Positions 9,295 through 18,118 of a DNA stretch of 64,000 nucleotides are shown one piece after another. The stretch spans positions 1 through 64,000 of the forward strand of contig JAIOPI010000010.1 in NCBI GenBank assembly GCA_021413965.1. Reading direction: 5' to 3'. The position numbers and the translations under genes were made by a program. The notes under the pieces were generated by a model. It was not told where the DNA came from, did not search any database, and was given only the letters and a program-made list of their open reading frames with translations. The stretch comes from Lentisphaerota bacterium (GTDB lineage: Bacteria; Verrucomicrobiota; Kiritimatiellia; UBA8416; JAIOPI01). Each line of letters opens with the position of its first letter. Position 1 is the first letter of the stretch.

Positions 9295-9323
9295 TTGCAT
9301 TCACCGCCGTCGCCCCTTAGCAT
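9295..9323 (+). promoter_or_regulatory. Sigma70-type promoter of the first MBOAT-AlgJ pair
   Basis: The site is TTGCAT (9295-9300), a 17-bp spacer, then TAGCAT (9318-9323). It lies 31 bp before the ATG at 9355, giving a predicted leader of about 25 nt. Both hexamers and the spacing are duplicated exactly at 12417-12445 upstream of the paralogous gene, although the spacer sequence has diverged. That is comparative support for function. Confidence 0.6.
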
Positions 9324-9354
9324 CGCCAGCTTAATATAGAAAGCCCGCCGCGTC

Positions 9355-10815
9355 ATGGTCTTCAGTTCCACAGTCTTCCTGTTTCTTTTTCTTCCGCTGG
9401 TTCTCCTGGGCAGCCTGCTGTTGCCGCGCCTCGGGATGCGCAACGCCTGGCTGCTCGTCGCGAGTCTCTTCTTCTATGCGTGGGGCGAGCAGGCCTACGT
9501 GCTGGTCATGCTCGCCTCGATCCTCCTGAACTACGGGCTCGGCCTGCTGGTGCACCACTGCCGCGACCGGCGCCAGTCCGCCCGGTGGGTGCTGGCCCTC
9601 GCCGTGGCCCTGAACCTGGGCATGCTGGGCGCCTTCAAGTATGCCAATTTCCTGGCCGACAACCTGAGCGCCCTGCTGCAGCTCTGCGGGCGCCAGCCCC
9701 TTCAACTGCGCCCCGTCCACCTGCCCATCGGGATTTCTTTCTTCACCTTTCAAGCGCTGTCCTACGTCGTAGACCTGTACCGCGGGGATGCTCGCGTGCA
9801 ACGCAACCCGCTCAACTTCGGCCTCTACGTCAGCCTCTTCCCGCAACTCATCGCGGGCCCCATCGTTCGCTACAAGGACGTCGATGAACAGATTGACCGG
9901 CGCACCACGTCCATCGCACTGGGCGCCGCCGGCGTCCGCCGGTTCGTGATCGGCCTGGCCAAGAAGATGATTCTCGCCAACACGTTCGCCGCGGTGGCGG
10001 ACCGCGTCTTCGACCTGCCGCCGGAGCAGCTGACCACCGGCCTCGCCTGGACGGGAGCCCTGGCCTACGCACTGCAGATCTACTTCGACTTCTCCGGCTA
10101 CTCGGACATGGCCATCGGGCTGGGCTGGTGCTTCGGCTTTCACTTCCTCGAGAACTTCAACTTCCCCTACGTCGCCACCTCGATCCGCGACTTCTGGCGC
10201 CGCTGGCACATTTCCCTCTCGACCTGGTTCCGCGACTATCTCTACGTGCCCCTGGGAGGCAACCGCGGTTCGCCGGCCCGCACCGGCTTCAATCTCGTGC
10301 TCGTGTTCTTCCTTTGCGGCTTGTGGCACGGCGCCAGCTGGGTGTTCGTCATCTGGGGCCTGTATCACGGCCTCTTCCTGCTGCTCGAACGCTCATCCTG
10401 GGGTGCGCTCGTCGCGCGACTGCCCCGCCCGCTCCAGCACGCCTACGTCGTGGCGGCGGTGCTCGTGGGCTGGGTCTTCTTCCGCGCCGCCACCCTGCCG
10501 CAAGCGCTTGCCTTCCTCGCCGCCATGGCGGGTCGCGCCCACGGCGACGGGATCGCCCTGCATGCCGGCATGCTCTGGTCCGGCGAATTTGCAGCGACCT
10601 TTGCCCTCGGCCTTGTCGCCGCCACCCCCCTGTGGCCGGCCATCGCCGCTCGGGTTCAGCGCCGGCTGGAGCAGGACCGCCGCGCGCGCCGCGCCTGGCT
10701 GGCCGAACTCGGCCAAACCGCCATCGACCTGGTCGTGCTGCCGCTGATGTTCGTGTTCTGCGCCATGCTGCTCGCCCGAGGTACCTATAACCCGTTCATC
10801 TATTTCCGCTTCTGA
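9355..10815 (+). CDS. MBOAT O-acyltransferase (AlgI-like), copy 1
   Basis: This 486-residue polytopic inner-membrane protein belongs to the membrane-bound O-acyltransferase family, whose AlgI/PatA/DltB members pass acyl groups across the membrane to a glycan-acetylating partner. Seen here are 'VFSSTVFLFLFLPLVLL', 'FFYAWGEQ', 'LPIGISFFTFQALSYVVD', 'FPQLIAGPIVRYKDV', 'IYFDFSGYSDMAIGLG', 'RDFWRRWHISLSTWFRDY' and the catalytic-His motif 'LWHGASW' near residue 325. Its partner AlgJ-like gene starts 4 bp downstream. It is strikingly similar to the gene at 12487-13944. Acetyl is the usual substrate in this family, but the nearby lipid synthase makes a longer acyl group conceivable. Confidence 0.9.
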   Translation: MVFSSTVFLFLFLPLVLLGSLLLPRLGMRNAWLLVASLFFYAWGEQAYVLVMLASILLNYGLGLLVHHCRDRRQSARWVLALAVALNLGMLGAFKYANFLADNLSALLQLCGRQPLQLRPVHLPIGISFFTFQALSYVVDLYRGDARVQRNPLNFGLYVSLFPQLIAGPIVRYKDVDEQIDRRTTSIALGAAGVRRFVIGLAKKMILANTFAAVADRVFDLPPEQLTTGLAWTGALAYALQIYFDFSGYSDMAIGLGWCFGFHFLENFNFPYVATSIRDFWRRWHISLSTWFRDYLYVPLGGNRGSPARTGFNLVLVFFLCGLWHGASWVFVIWGLYHGLFLLLERSSWGALVARLPRPLQHAYVVAAVLVGWVFFRAATLPQALAFLAAMAGRAHGDGIALHAGMLWSGEFAATFALGLVAATPLWPAIAARVQRRLEQDRRARRAWLAELGQTAIDLVVLPLMFVFCAMLLARGTYNPFIYFRF

Positions 10816-10819
10816 TGCC

Positions 10820-12376
10820 ATGCACCCCGGCCTCTCCACCTACCGTCACCTGCGCCAGACCGCCACGGTCCTCGTGTTTGCCGCCTTCCTGCTGATCCCC
10901 ATCGCCGACAACGTCTTTCACTTCGCCCCCAACTACGCGCTCAACGAGAAACGCGCCCTCTGCAAGCCCCCGCGCCTCGCCTGGAGCGCCGGCGCCCTCC
11001 GCCGCCTGCCGCGGGACTTCGAGAAGTACTACAACGACGCGTTCGGCGGCCGCAATTTCCTGACGTTCTGGTACAACGACATCAAGTACCGGTGGCTCCG
11101 GGAATCACCCACGACGCAAGTCCTGCGCGGCCGGGAAGGCTGGCTGTATTACGGCCCGGACGAACTGGTCACGTACCAGCGCACTGCCCCCTATGCCCCG
11201 GATCACCTGCGCCTGCTGGCACACTATTTCAAGGAGGTCGACACCTGGCTGCAGCAGCGCCACACCCGCTTCGTCGTGCTCGTCATCCCGAACAAGAGCA
11301 CGGTCTACCCGGAACACATGCCCCGCAACCTGCGCCGCGCCGATCTGCCGTCCCGGACGGATCAGCTGGTCGACGCGCTGCGCCGCGAGGGCCTCACCGT
11401 GGTCGATATGCGGCCCGTCTTCGCGCAGGCCCGCGCCACCATCCCGCTCTACTACCGCCTGGACTCGCATTGGACGCCCATCGCCAGCCACATCGCCTAC
11501 CGCGCCGTCCTCGCCAGCCTGCAGACGGGATCGACGCCCGCACCCGGCGCGCTCCCGCCCTGGTCCCTGTCCGACACCCCGCTCATCCCGGGCGATCTGG
11601 CGACGCTGATGGGGCTCGACGCCGTGCTGAAGGAGCCGTCCATGGTCGTTGACTGGCAGCCGAGTCCGGCCGTGCGCTGCAGCTATAATGAAGGGATGGC
11701 GTTCGGCAACAAGATGGTCCTCGAAACCGACCAGCCCGATCGCCCCGTCGGCGTGCTGCTGCATGACTCCTTCGCCATGACCGGTGCCCGCCTCGACCCG
11801 CTCGCCGTTCACTTCCGCAAACTCGCCACGACATGGACCACGCATCTCGACCCCGACTATGTGCAGCAGCAGGACCCGGACGTGCTGATCTTCGAGTTTG
11901 TGGAACGCATCCTTTCCCGCGACGACTGCTTCGGCAGCCTGGCCGGCATCATCGGAAGGCTGCACCACGTCAAGGCCGCCGTGAACGGGTTCCGCCGGGT
12001 GGGAACCAATGTGCTGGAACCCGATTCCGTCATCGGCTCGGTGCGCCGCGCCACCGCATCAACCCCGCCCGGCTGGTTGCTCTTCGGAGGCTACGAGGAC
12101 CTCGCGCCCGGTTCCTACGAGGCCGTCTTCCGGCTCAGGGCCCGCCCCGCCGGAACCGAAGCCATCGCCCGCGTGGACGTCTCTGCCGAGCATGGCGCCC
12201 GGATTCTGGCCGAGCGCACGCTGGATGTGTCCTCCGGCCTCGAATCGGGAGTCTGGGAGGATGTGCGCTTGCCATTCACCGTGCCCGCAACGGGCGCCAC
12301 CCAGGCGGAATGCCGTGTCGAGTTTCGTGGCGGTGGCGAACTCGACGTCGATTACGTCACGTGGGGCCAGCCGTAG
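10820..12376 (+). CDS. AlgJ/AlgX-like SGNH acetyltransferase, copy 1
   Basis: This 518-residue protein has one N-terminal membrane anchor (about residues 13-33, 'TVLVFAAFLLIPIADNV') and a periplasmic SGNH-like domain of the alginate O-acetylation type. Visible are 'FLTFWYNDIKY', 'GREGWLYYG', 'VIPNKSTVYPEHMP', Asp-Ser-His-Trp in 'YYRLDSHWTP' near residue 216 and the presumed nucleophile block 'LLHDSFAMTG' near 313. Residues from about 415 form a beta-sandwich-like extension that could bind carbohydrate. In the AlgI/AlgJ scheme it would take the acyl group from the MBOAT protein encoded 4 bp upstream and transfer it to a glycan. No other alginate genes are present, so the acceptor is a different polymer. 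Confidence 0.82.
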   Translation: MHPGLSTYRHLRQTATVLVFAAFLLIPIADNVFHFAPNYALNEKRALCKPPRLAWSAGALRRLPRDFEKYYNDAFGGRNFLTFWYNDIKYRWLRESPTTQVLRGREGWLYYGPDELVTYQRTAPYAPDHLRLLAHYFKEVDTWLQQRHTRFVVLVIPNKSTVYPEHMPRNLRRADLPSRTDQLVDALRREGLTVVDMRPVFAQARATIPLYYRLDSHWTPIASHIAYRAVLASLQTGSTPAPGALPPWSLSDTPLIPGDLATLMGLDAVLKEPSMVVDWQPSPAVRCSYNEGMAFGNKMVLETDQPDRPVGVLLHDSFAMTGARLDPLAVHFRKLATTWTTHLDPDYVQQQDPDVLIFEFVERILSRDDCFGSLAGIIGRLHHVKAAVNGFRRVGTNVLEPDSVIGSVRRATASTPPGWLLFGGYEDLAPGSYEAVFRLRARPAGTEAIARVDVSAEHGARILAERTLDVSSGLESGVWEDVRLPFTVPATGATQAECRVEFRGGGELDVDYVTWGQP

Positions 12377-12416
12377 CCGCACTCGCCCGACGTGCGCGTT
12401 CCCGCCGAAATCCACG

Positions 12417-12445
12417 TTGCATTCACCAGGGGGCAGCTTTAGCAT
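12417..12445 (+). promoter_or_regulatory. Sigma70-type promoter of the second MBOAT-AlgJ pair
   Basis: TTGCAT (12417-12422) and TAGCAT (12440-12445) are separated by 17 bp. This is the same pair and spacing as at 9295-9323, inside a roughly 45-bp stretch (12408-12452 versus 9286-9330) that is clearly homologous. The predicted leader to the ATG at 12487 is about 35 nt. Retention of both hexamers while the spacer changed argues that this copy has its own active promoter. Confidence 0.6.
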
Positions 12446-12486
12446 CCCGGGCGATTCACGCATCAATCCGGGAGTCCGCGCGGGCC

Positions 12487-13944
12487 ATGGTTTTCAGTTC
12501 CACAGTCTTTGTCTTCCTGTTTCTGCCGCTCGTGCTGCTCGCCAACCTGGCGCTGCCCCGTCTCTGGATGCGCAACCTGTGGTTGCTGATCGCCAGCCTG
12601 TTCTTCTATGCCTGGGGCGAGCAGGACTTTGCACTCGTGATGGTCGCGTCCATCCTGATGAACTACGTGCTGGGTCTGCTCGTGTACCGCTTCCGTGATC
12701 GCCGCCACGCCGCCCGCGGGATGCTGGGCCTCGCCGTCGCGCTGAATCTCGCCCTGCTCGGCGCCTACAAATACGCCAACTTCCTCGCCGACAACCTGAA
12801 CCTCCTGCTGCGCATCGCCGGCCGGCCCGAGATTCACCTGTCCCCCGTCCACCTCCCCATTGGAATTTCGTTCTTCACCTTCCAGGCCCTCTCGTACGTC
12901 GTGGATGTTTATCGGGGCGACGCCCGGGTCCAGCGCAACCCACTCAACTTCGGGCTGTACGTAAGCCTCTTTCCGCAACTCATTGCCGGTCCCATTGTCC
13001 GCTACAAGGACGTCGACGCCCAGATTGACAACCGCGCCACCTCGTTCGAACTGTGCAGCAGCGGCGTGCGGCGGTTCGTCATCGGGTTAGCCAAGAAGAT
13101 GGTTCTCGCCAACACCTTCGCAAGGGTGGCGGACCGCGTGTTCGACCTGCCAGCCGCCGAGCTCACCGCCGGCGTGGCGTGGACCGGCGCCCTGGCCTAC
13201 GCGCTGCAAATCTACTTCGACTTCTCCGGCTACTCGGACATGGCCATCGGCCTCGGCAGGATCCTGGGCTTCCGCTTCCTCGAGAACTTCAACTTCCCCT
13301 ATACCGCCACCTCGATCCGCGATTTCTGGCGGCGCTGGCACCTCTCGCTCTCCACCTGGTTTCGCGACTATCTCTACATCCCCCTGGGTGGCAATCGCGG
13401 CTCCGCGGCCCGCACGGGTTTCAACCTCGTGCTCGTGTTCTTCCTCTGCGGCCTCTGGCATGGCGCCAGTTGGACGTTTGTCCTGTGGGGCCTCTATCAC
13501 GGCCTGTTTCTGCTGATTGAACGCACCCCGTGGTCCGCCGGGCTGTCGCGCCTGCCCCGCCCGCTTCAACACCTCTACGCCCTGCTCGCCGTGCTGGTGG
13601 GATGGGTGCTGTTTCGCGCCACGTCCCTGCCCCACGCGCTCGCGTTCCTGGGGGCCATGGCCGGCCAGGCGTCCGGTGACGGCATCGTCCTGCACAGTGC
13701 CATGTTGTGGAATCGCGAGTTCGTCCTGACCTTTGCCGTGGGCCTGATAGCCGCCACCCCCGTGTGGCCGGCCCTGGCGGAACGCGCCCACCGGGCCGCA
13801 CAAGACGGCGGACCCGCCGCTGGCTGGATGCATGCGCTCGGGCAGGTGGTCCTCGACCTGGCGGTTCTGCCCGTCCTCTTCATCTTCTGTGCGATGCTGC
13901 TCGCCCGCGGCACCTACAACCCGTTCATCTATTTCCGGTTCTAA
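12487..13944 (+). CDS. MBOAT O-acyltransferase (AlgI-like), copy 2
   Basis: This 485-residue membrane protein is a close paralogue of the gene at 9355-10815. It has the same length and the same signatures: 'FFYAWGEQ', 'FPQLIAGPIVRYKDV', 'IYFDFSGYSDMAIGLG', 'RDFWRRWHLSLSTWFRDY' and catalytic 'LWHGASW'. Both end in 'RGTYNPFIYFRF'. The ATG at 12487 begins the conserved 'MVFSSTVF' start; the frame is open further upstream, but that part overlaps the previous gene and is low-complexity. The AlgJ-like partner starts 2 bp after its stop. It probably forms a second acyl-transfer pair with a different acceptor or partner specificity. Confidence 0.9.
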   Translation: MVFSSTVFVFLFLPLVLLANLALPRLWMRNLWLLIASLFFYAWGEQDFALVMVASILMNYVLGLLVYRFRDRRHAARGMLGLAVALNLALLGAYKYANFLADNLNLLLRIAGRPEIHLSPVHLPIGISFFTFQALSYVVDVYRGDARVQRNPLNFGLYVSLFPQLIAGPIVRYKDVDAQIDNRATSFELCSSGVRRFVIGLAKKMVLANTFARVADRVFDLPAAELTAGVAWTGALAYALQIYFDFSGYSDMAIGLGRILGFRFLENFNFPYTATSIRDFWRRWHLSLSTWFRDYLYIPLGGNRGSAARTGFNLVLVFFLCGLWHGASWTFVLWGLYHGLFLLIERTPWSAGLSRLPRPLQHLYALLAVLVGWVLFRATSLPHALAFLGAMAGQASGDGIVLHSAMLWNREFVLTFAVGLIAATPVWPALAERAHRAAQDGGPAAGWMHALGQVVLDLAVLPVLFIFCAMLLARGTYNPFIYFRF

Positions 13945-13946
13945 CC

Positions 13947-15530
13947 ATGACCCGTGGCCCACAGCGTCTCGACCGCCTGCGACAAACGGCGATGATCCTG
14001 CTCTTCGCCGTTCTGCTGATGCTGCCCCTGGCCGACTACTATCTGCGCTTTGCCCCCGCCCCGACACTGAGCGAACTGCGCCCCCTCGCCAAGCGGCCCG
14101 CACTGGAGTGGAATCTGCGCAGCCTGCGGAAATTCCCGGCAGCCTATGAAGCCTATTTCAACGACTTCTTCGGTTTCCGCAACCTGCTGACTTATGCCTA
14201 TAACTGGATGAAGTTCTTCTGGCTGAAGGATTCGCCGATTGAATTGGCCCGCGTTGGCGAGGATGGCTGGCTGTACTTCGGCAAACCGGACGAGACCACG
14301 GCCTTTCAACGCCTCAACCCCTTCACCGAACCCGAGCTTGAGCGCCTGACCGGCTACTTCGCGGTCATCCAGTCATGGCTGGCGGACCGCGGGGCCACCT
14401 TCGTGATCATGATTCCCCCCAACAAGAGCACGCTGTATCCCGAGCACATGCCGCGCCAGCTGCGCCGCGCAGACGGACTGACGCGGCTCGATCAGTTTGT
14501 GTCGCGCAGCCGAGCGCGCGGGCTGACCGTCGTCGACCTGCGCGACACGTTTGAGCAGGAGAAGCCCCACGCACCGGTCTACTACCGCCTGGATGCGCAC
14601 TGGTCACCGTATGGCGCGTTGCTTGGCTGCCGCGAATTGATGAAGGCGCTGACGCCGGACGGCTCCGTGCCCGCCGATCTCGCCGACATCCGGTGGACCA
14701 CCAACGAGGGACGCTATACCTCCGCGGATATGGCCACGCTGATGGGGCTAAATCACGTGTTGACCGAACCGCTGGTCACGGTGAACTGGACCTCGCCCAC
14801 CCCCATCCGGTTCACCCGGTCGGGCAGCGCGATGTTCGGCGGAACCTGGAACGCGGAAACCGACCTCACCAATGCGCCCGTCGCCGTCTTCTTCCGCGAC
14901 TCCTTTGCCGAACTCCTGCTGGACCCCCTGGCCGCGCATTTCAGCCGGTTGGTGGCCGTCTGGACCTACGGCTTTCAACCCGATGTGGTGGAGCAGTGGA
15001 AGCCCGACGTCGTCGTGTTCGAGTTCGTGGAGCGCATCCTCAACGTGCCCGACAGCTTCGGCAATCTGAGCGCCATGGTCGGCCGCCTGCTCAGCGTGCA
15101 GCTTGCGACGGACTCCCACCGGCTGGTGGGCGCCAATGTTGTCGATCCCAGCGCCCTGCTCGGATTCGTGCGCCACGTGGCGCCGCCGGCTCCGCGCGGC
15201 TGGCTCATGTTCGGCCGTTACACCACCCTGCCGCCCGGGCGGCACGTGGCCACCTTCTGCCTCAAGGCCGGCACGATGCCAACGCAGCCGGTGGCCCGCC
15301 TCGACGTCAGCACCGCGCACGGCACCCGCCAGCTGGCCAGCACGGTCGTGGATGCGAGCACCCTGCAAGCCACCGGCACCTGGACGACCGTCTCGCTGCC
15401 GTTTGAGGTGTCGTCCGCCGATGCAACGAGCATCGAATATCGCGTCGAATATCTCGGCGGTTGTGATCTCTCCATTGATTATGTCAAGGTGGCCCCGGGC
15501 GATGCCACCAAGCCCGATGGCGACGGGTAA
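13947..15530 (+). CDS. AlgJ/AlgX-like SGNH acetyltransferase, copy 2
   Basis: This 527-residue paralogue of 10820-12376 has an N-terminal anchor ('MILLFAVLLMLPLADYYL', about residues 13-30). The SGNH-like periplasmic domain has 'GEDGWLYFG', 'MIPPNKSTLYPEHMP', 'YYRLDAHWSP' and nucleophile block 'FFRDSFAELL', then 'VVVFEFVERIL'. A C-terminal beta-rich extension again ends in a 'DYVKVAPG' type strand. The SHW motif of copy 1 reads AHW here, while Asp and His are kept. The start ATG lies 2 bp after the MBOAT stop, so translation is probably coupled. It is expected to work with that MBOAT protein in acylating an exported glycan. Confidence 0.82.
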   Translation: MTRGPQRLDRLRQTAMILLFAVLLMLPLADYYLRFAPAPTLSELRPLAKRPALEWNLRSLRKFPAAYEAYFNDFFGFRNLLTYAYNWMKFFWLKDSPIELARVGEDGWLYFGKPDETTAFQRLNPFTEPELERLTGYFAVIQSWLADRGATFVIMIPPNKSTLYPEHMPRQLRRADGLTRLDQFVSRSRARGLTVVDLRDTFEQEKPHAPVYYRLDAHWSPYGALLGCRELMKALTPDGSVPADLADIRWTTNEGRYTSADMATLMGLNHVLTEPLVTVNWTSPTPIRFTRSGSAMFGGTWNAETDLTNAPVAVFFRDSFAELLLDPLAAHFSRLVAVWTYGFQPDVVEQWKPDVVVFEFVERILNVPDSFGNLSAMVGRLLSVQLATDSHRLVGANVVDPSALLGFVRHVAPPAPRGWLMFGRYTTLPPGRHVATFCLKAGTMPTQPVARLDVSTAHGTRQLASTVVDASTLQATGTWTTVSLPFEVSSADATSIEYRVEYLGGCDLSIDYVKVAPGDATKPDGDG

Positions 15531-15560
15531 CGGCCCTGGCCGCTGGTGTCGTCCGCATCC

Positions 15561-16679
15561 ATGAAGGCCGCTGTGCGTGCAACATTCGTTTTCCTTCGCG
15601 TGGCCTTGACCCTGATCCTGGCCATTCCGCTGACGGATCTGGCGGTTCAGGCCTTCACCAAGCCTGGCGCCCCGACACCGACCCCCCTGGCGCGCATCAA
15701 TCCATATGCACCGAATCCCTATGTCCGGACCGGCCGCCCGTTCCTGTGCTGGCATGCGCCGGGAGCACAATACGTCCAGGCCTTCGGGGACTACGCGGTG
15801 ACCTACCGGATCAACGCCCGGGGGTTCCGCGGCCCTGACGTCAGCGCCACGCCCGCAGGCGGACAGCGGCGGCTCCTCGTCATCGGCGACTCGGTGGTGG
15901 AGGGCGCGGGCGTCGAGTTCGAGGAGACTTTCGTCGCGCATCTTCATGACGCGTTGCGCCGTGCGAACTGGGAGGTGGTGAACGGCGCCATGCAGGGCGG
16001 CAGTCCGCTGTACTACGATTTGAACCTGCCCCGCTACGAGGCGCTTCATCCGGCGGCGCTCGTGGTCATCCTCTCGGAAAACGATTTGGCGGAAGACCGC
16101 GTTCGCGAGTCGACCTATTCCCGCCTGCCGCCCATGGCGGACCCCCTGAGCCTGGTGGCCGGCCTGCCAGCCAATCCGCCGCTGGCGCTCGGCGCGACTT
16201 GGCGCGGATGGTTCGCGCGCGGCCGCGCCGCCCTGCGCTATGTCCTGCGCCCGAGCGCCATCGAAGCCCGCCTCCAGCGCCACGCCGCCGCATGGCGGGC
16301 GTCGGGTCACGCGGGCCCGCGCGGCGGTCGTGCAGACTATGCCGATCCCGCCGTTCGCGAAGCTGCCTGGGCATTGACCCGTCCGTACCTGGATGATGTG
16401 TACGACGCCTGCCGGCGCGAGGGAATTCGATTGGCCGTGGCGACTCTGAACCTGCAGACTCTCGTCCCGTCAAACGCCAGCCTGGTGCCGCCGGCGGCGT
16501 TTCTTGATCATGCCGTCGCCGCGTGGGCACAGGCGCATGCGGTCCCCTGCCGCGCCCTGGCCGCGGCCCTGCCAGCCGACACCCGCGGCCTGATCACGGC
16601 CGACGCGCACCTGTCCCGCGAGGGGCATCGCGTGATTGCCGCCGATCTGCAGGCCTGGCTGGCAGATCAGAACCTGTAG
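15561..16679 (+). CDS. SGNH/GDSL-type hydrolase or acyltransferase with membrane anchor
   Basis: This is a 372-residue protein. After an N-terminal anchor ('FVFLRVALTLILAIPL', about residues 9-24) comes an SGNH fold: block I 'LLVIGDSVVEGAG' with the nucleophilic Ser in GDS near residue 112, block II 'NGAMQGGSPLYY', block III 'VVILSENDLAED' and block V 'ITADAHLSREGH', supplying Asp and His. Gene order (30 bp after the AlgJ-like copy 2) suggests it belongs to the same acylation operon, either as an extra transferase or as an esterase trimming acyl groups. ATG at 15561 is preferred; a GTG at 15546 is possible. Its end overlaps the convergent MBOAT gene by 13 bp. Confidence 0.75.
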   Translation: MKAAVRATFVFLRVALTLILAIPLTDLAVQAFTKPGAPTPTPLARINPYAPNPYVRTGRPFLCWHAPGAQYVQAFGDYAVTYRINARGFRGPDVSATPAGGQRRLLVIGDSVVEGAGVEFEETFVAHLHDALRRANWEVVNGAMQGGSPLYYDLNLPRYEALHPAALVVILSENDLAEDRVRESTYSRLPPMADPLSLVAGLPANPPLALGATWRGWFARGRAALRYVLRPSAIEARLQRHAAAWRASGHAGPRGGRADYADPAVREAAWALTRPYLDDVYDACRREGIRLAVATLNLQTLVPSNASLVPPAAFLDHAVAAWAQAHAVPCRALAAALPADTRGLITADAHLSREGHRVIAADLQAWLADQNL

Positions 16680-18106
16680 TAGATGAACGGATTGCTGGCC
16701 CCGGTGGCGATCTTCTCGGCGCTGGCCACGACCAATGCCAGCAGCACCGCATCGGCACCGGCGCCGGCAAGAGCGGCGCGCAGCGGCCGGTCCGGCCCCC
16801 ATCCGGCGCGCCAGCGTTCGACCAGCGCCGCGGCGAACGGTCCCGCACAAGCCGCACCGGCCGCCAGCGCCCACGCCACATCGCGTGTCAGATAGGCACT
16901 CAGGGACGCGCCCGGAACCGGCGCCATCCCACCGGCCGCGGCACGGAACAGGGCCGCGGCCGAACCGAGGTCGGCGGCGCGGAACAGCGTCCATCCGGCC
17001 ATCACGACCCCCATCACATAGACGTGCTGCAGCGGTCGCCAGACGCGCGTCTCCAGCAACCGACCGAAGGCGCCACGCTCCAGCACGAGGAACGAGCCGT
17101 GGAACAGTCCCCATCCGACAAACGTCCAGCTCGCGCCATGCCAGAGGCCGCACAAAAAGAAAACCAGCACGAGGTTCACACCGGTGCGGAGCGAACTGCC
17201 GCGACTGCCGCCAAGCGGGATATACACGTAGTCGCGAAACCACGTCGACAGCGAGAGGTGCCAGCGGCGCCAGAAGTCCCGCACCGAGCGGGCCGCATAG
17301 GGATGGCGAAAGTTTTCCATGAAGTCGAAACCGAAGAGACGTCCAAGCCCGATGGCCATGTCCGAGTAGCCGGAAAAATCGAAATAGATCTGCATCGTGT
17401 AGGCCACGATCCCGAGCCACGCCAGGCTGCCGTTCAATTGGTCGCCGGGCAGGCTGAAGATGCGGTCCGCCGGCACGCTCAGCGTGTTGGCGATGAGCAC
17501 CTTCTTGGCGAGGCCCATGCCGAAGCGGCGGGCACCGGACAGCATCCCGTCACGCGTGACGCGCCGTGCGCCCAGGGCGGCCGCCACGTCGCGATAGCGG
17601 ACGATGGGGCCCGCGACAAGCTGCGGGAACAGCGCCACGTACAGCGCCAGGTCTACCGGTCGGCGCTGAGCCCGGACCTCCCGGCGATAGACATCCACCA
17701 CGTAGGACATGGACTGGAACGTGAAGAAGGATATGCCGATGGGCAGGTGGACCGGCGCCAGGCTCACCGGCGGGACACCCAGCGCCTGCAGCAGCACGTT
17801 CAGGTTGTCGGCCAGGAAGTTGGCGTACTTGAAGGCCGCAAGCAGCGCGAGGTTGAGCGCCACCGCCGTCCCCACCGCCCAGCGACGCGCCGCCGCGCCC
17901 GGCAGGCGATCCACGACGAGTCCGGCGGCGTAATTCCCGGCGATCGAGACGAGCATCACCGCCGTGTAGGCGCGCTCGCCCCACGCGTAGAAGAACAGGC
18001 TGGCCGCGAGCAGGAGCAGGTTCTGCAGCCTGCGCGGGGTCAGCGCGTAGAGCAGAAGCACGGCGGGCAGAAAGAAAAACAGGAAGATGGACGAACTGAA
18101 CACCAT
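16667..18106 (-). CDS. MBOAT O-acyltransferase (AlgI-like), copy 3
   Basis: This 479-residue polytopic membrane protein is a more distant MBOAT than the two upstream copies. It starts 'MVFSSSIFLFFFLPAVLLLY' and carries 'FFYAWGERAY', 'HLPIGISFFTFQSMSYVVD', 'FPQLVAGPIVRYRDV', 'IYFDFSGYSDMAIGLGRLFG', 'RDFWRRWHLSLSTWFRDY' and catalytic-His 'LWHGASW'. It lies on the minus strand 12 bp after the small sulfotransferase, so the two are probably co-transcribed and may act on the same molecule. No AlgJ partner sits beside it on this strand. The convergent SGNH gene ending at 16679 is the nearest candidate partner. Confidence 0.88.
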   Translation of the reverse strand: MVFSSSIFLFFFLPAVLLLYALTPRRLQNLLLLAASLFFYAWGERAYTAVMLVSIAGNYAAGLVVDRLPGAAARRWAVGTAVALNLALLAAFKYANFLADNLNVLLQALGVPPVSLAPVHLPIGISFFTFQSMSYVVDVYRREVRAQRRPVDLALYVALFPQLVAGPIVRYRDVAAALGARRVTRDGMLSGARRFGMGLAKKVLIANTLSVPADRIFSLPGDQLNGSLAWLGIVAYTMQIYFDFSGYSDMAIGLGRLFGFDFMENFRHPYAARSVRDFWRRWHLSLSTWFRDYVYIPLGGSRGSSLRTGVNLVLVFFLCGLWHGASWTFVGWGLFHGSFLVLERGAFGRLLETRVWRPLQHVYVMGVVMAGWTLFRAADLGSAAALFRAAAGGMAPVPGASLSAYLTRDVAWALAAGAACAGPFAAALVERWRAGWGPDRPLRAALAGAGADAVLLALVVASAEKIATGASNPFIYYRF

Positions 18107-18118
18107 AACGGTTCGCGG

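Noticed and set aside
9355..18106. Alginate biosynthesis cluster
   Set aside because: AlgI- and AlgJ-like proteins are present, but no alg8, alg44, algE/K, epimerase or GDP-mannose dehydrogenase genes. These modules acylate many different glycans.
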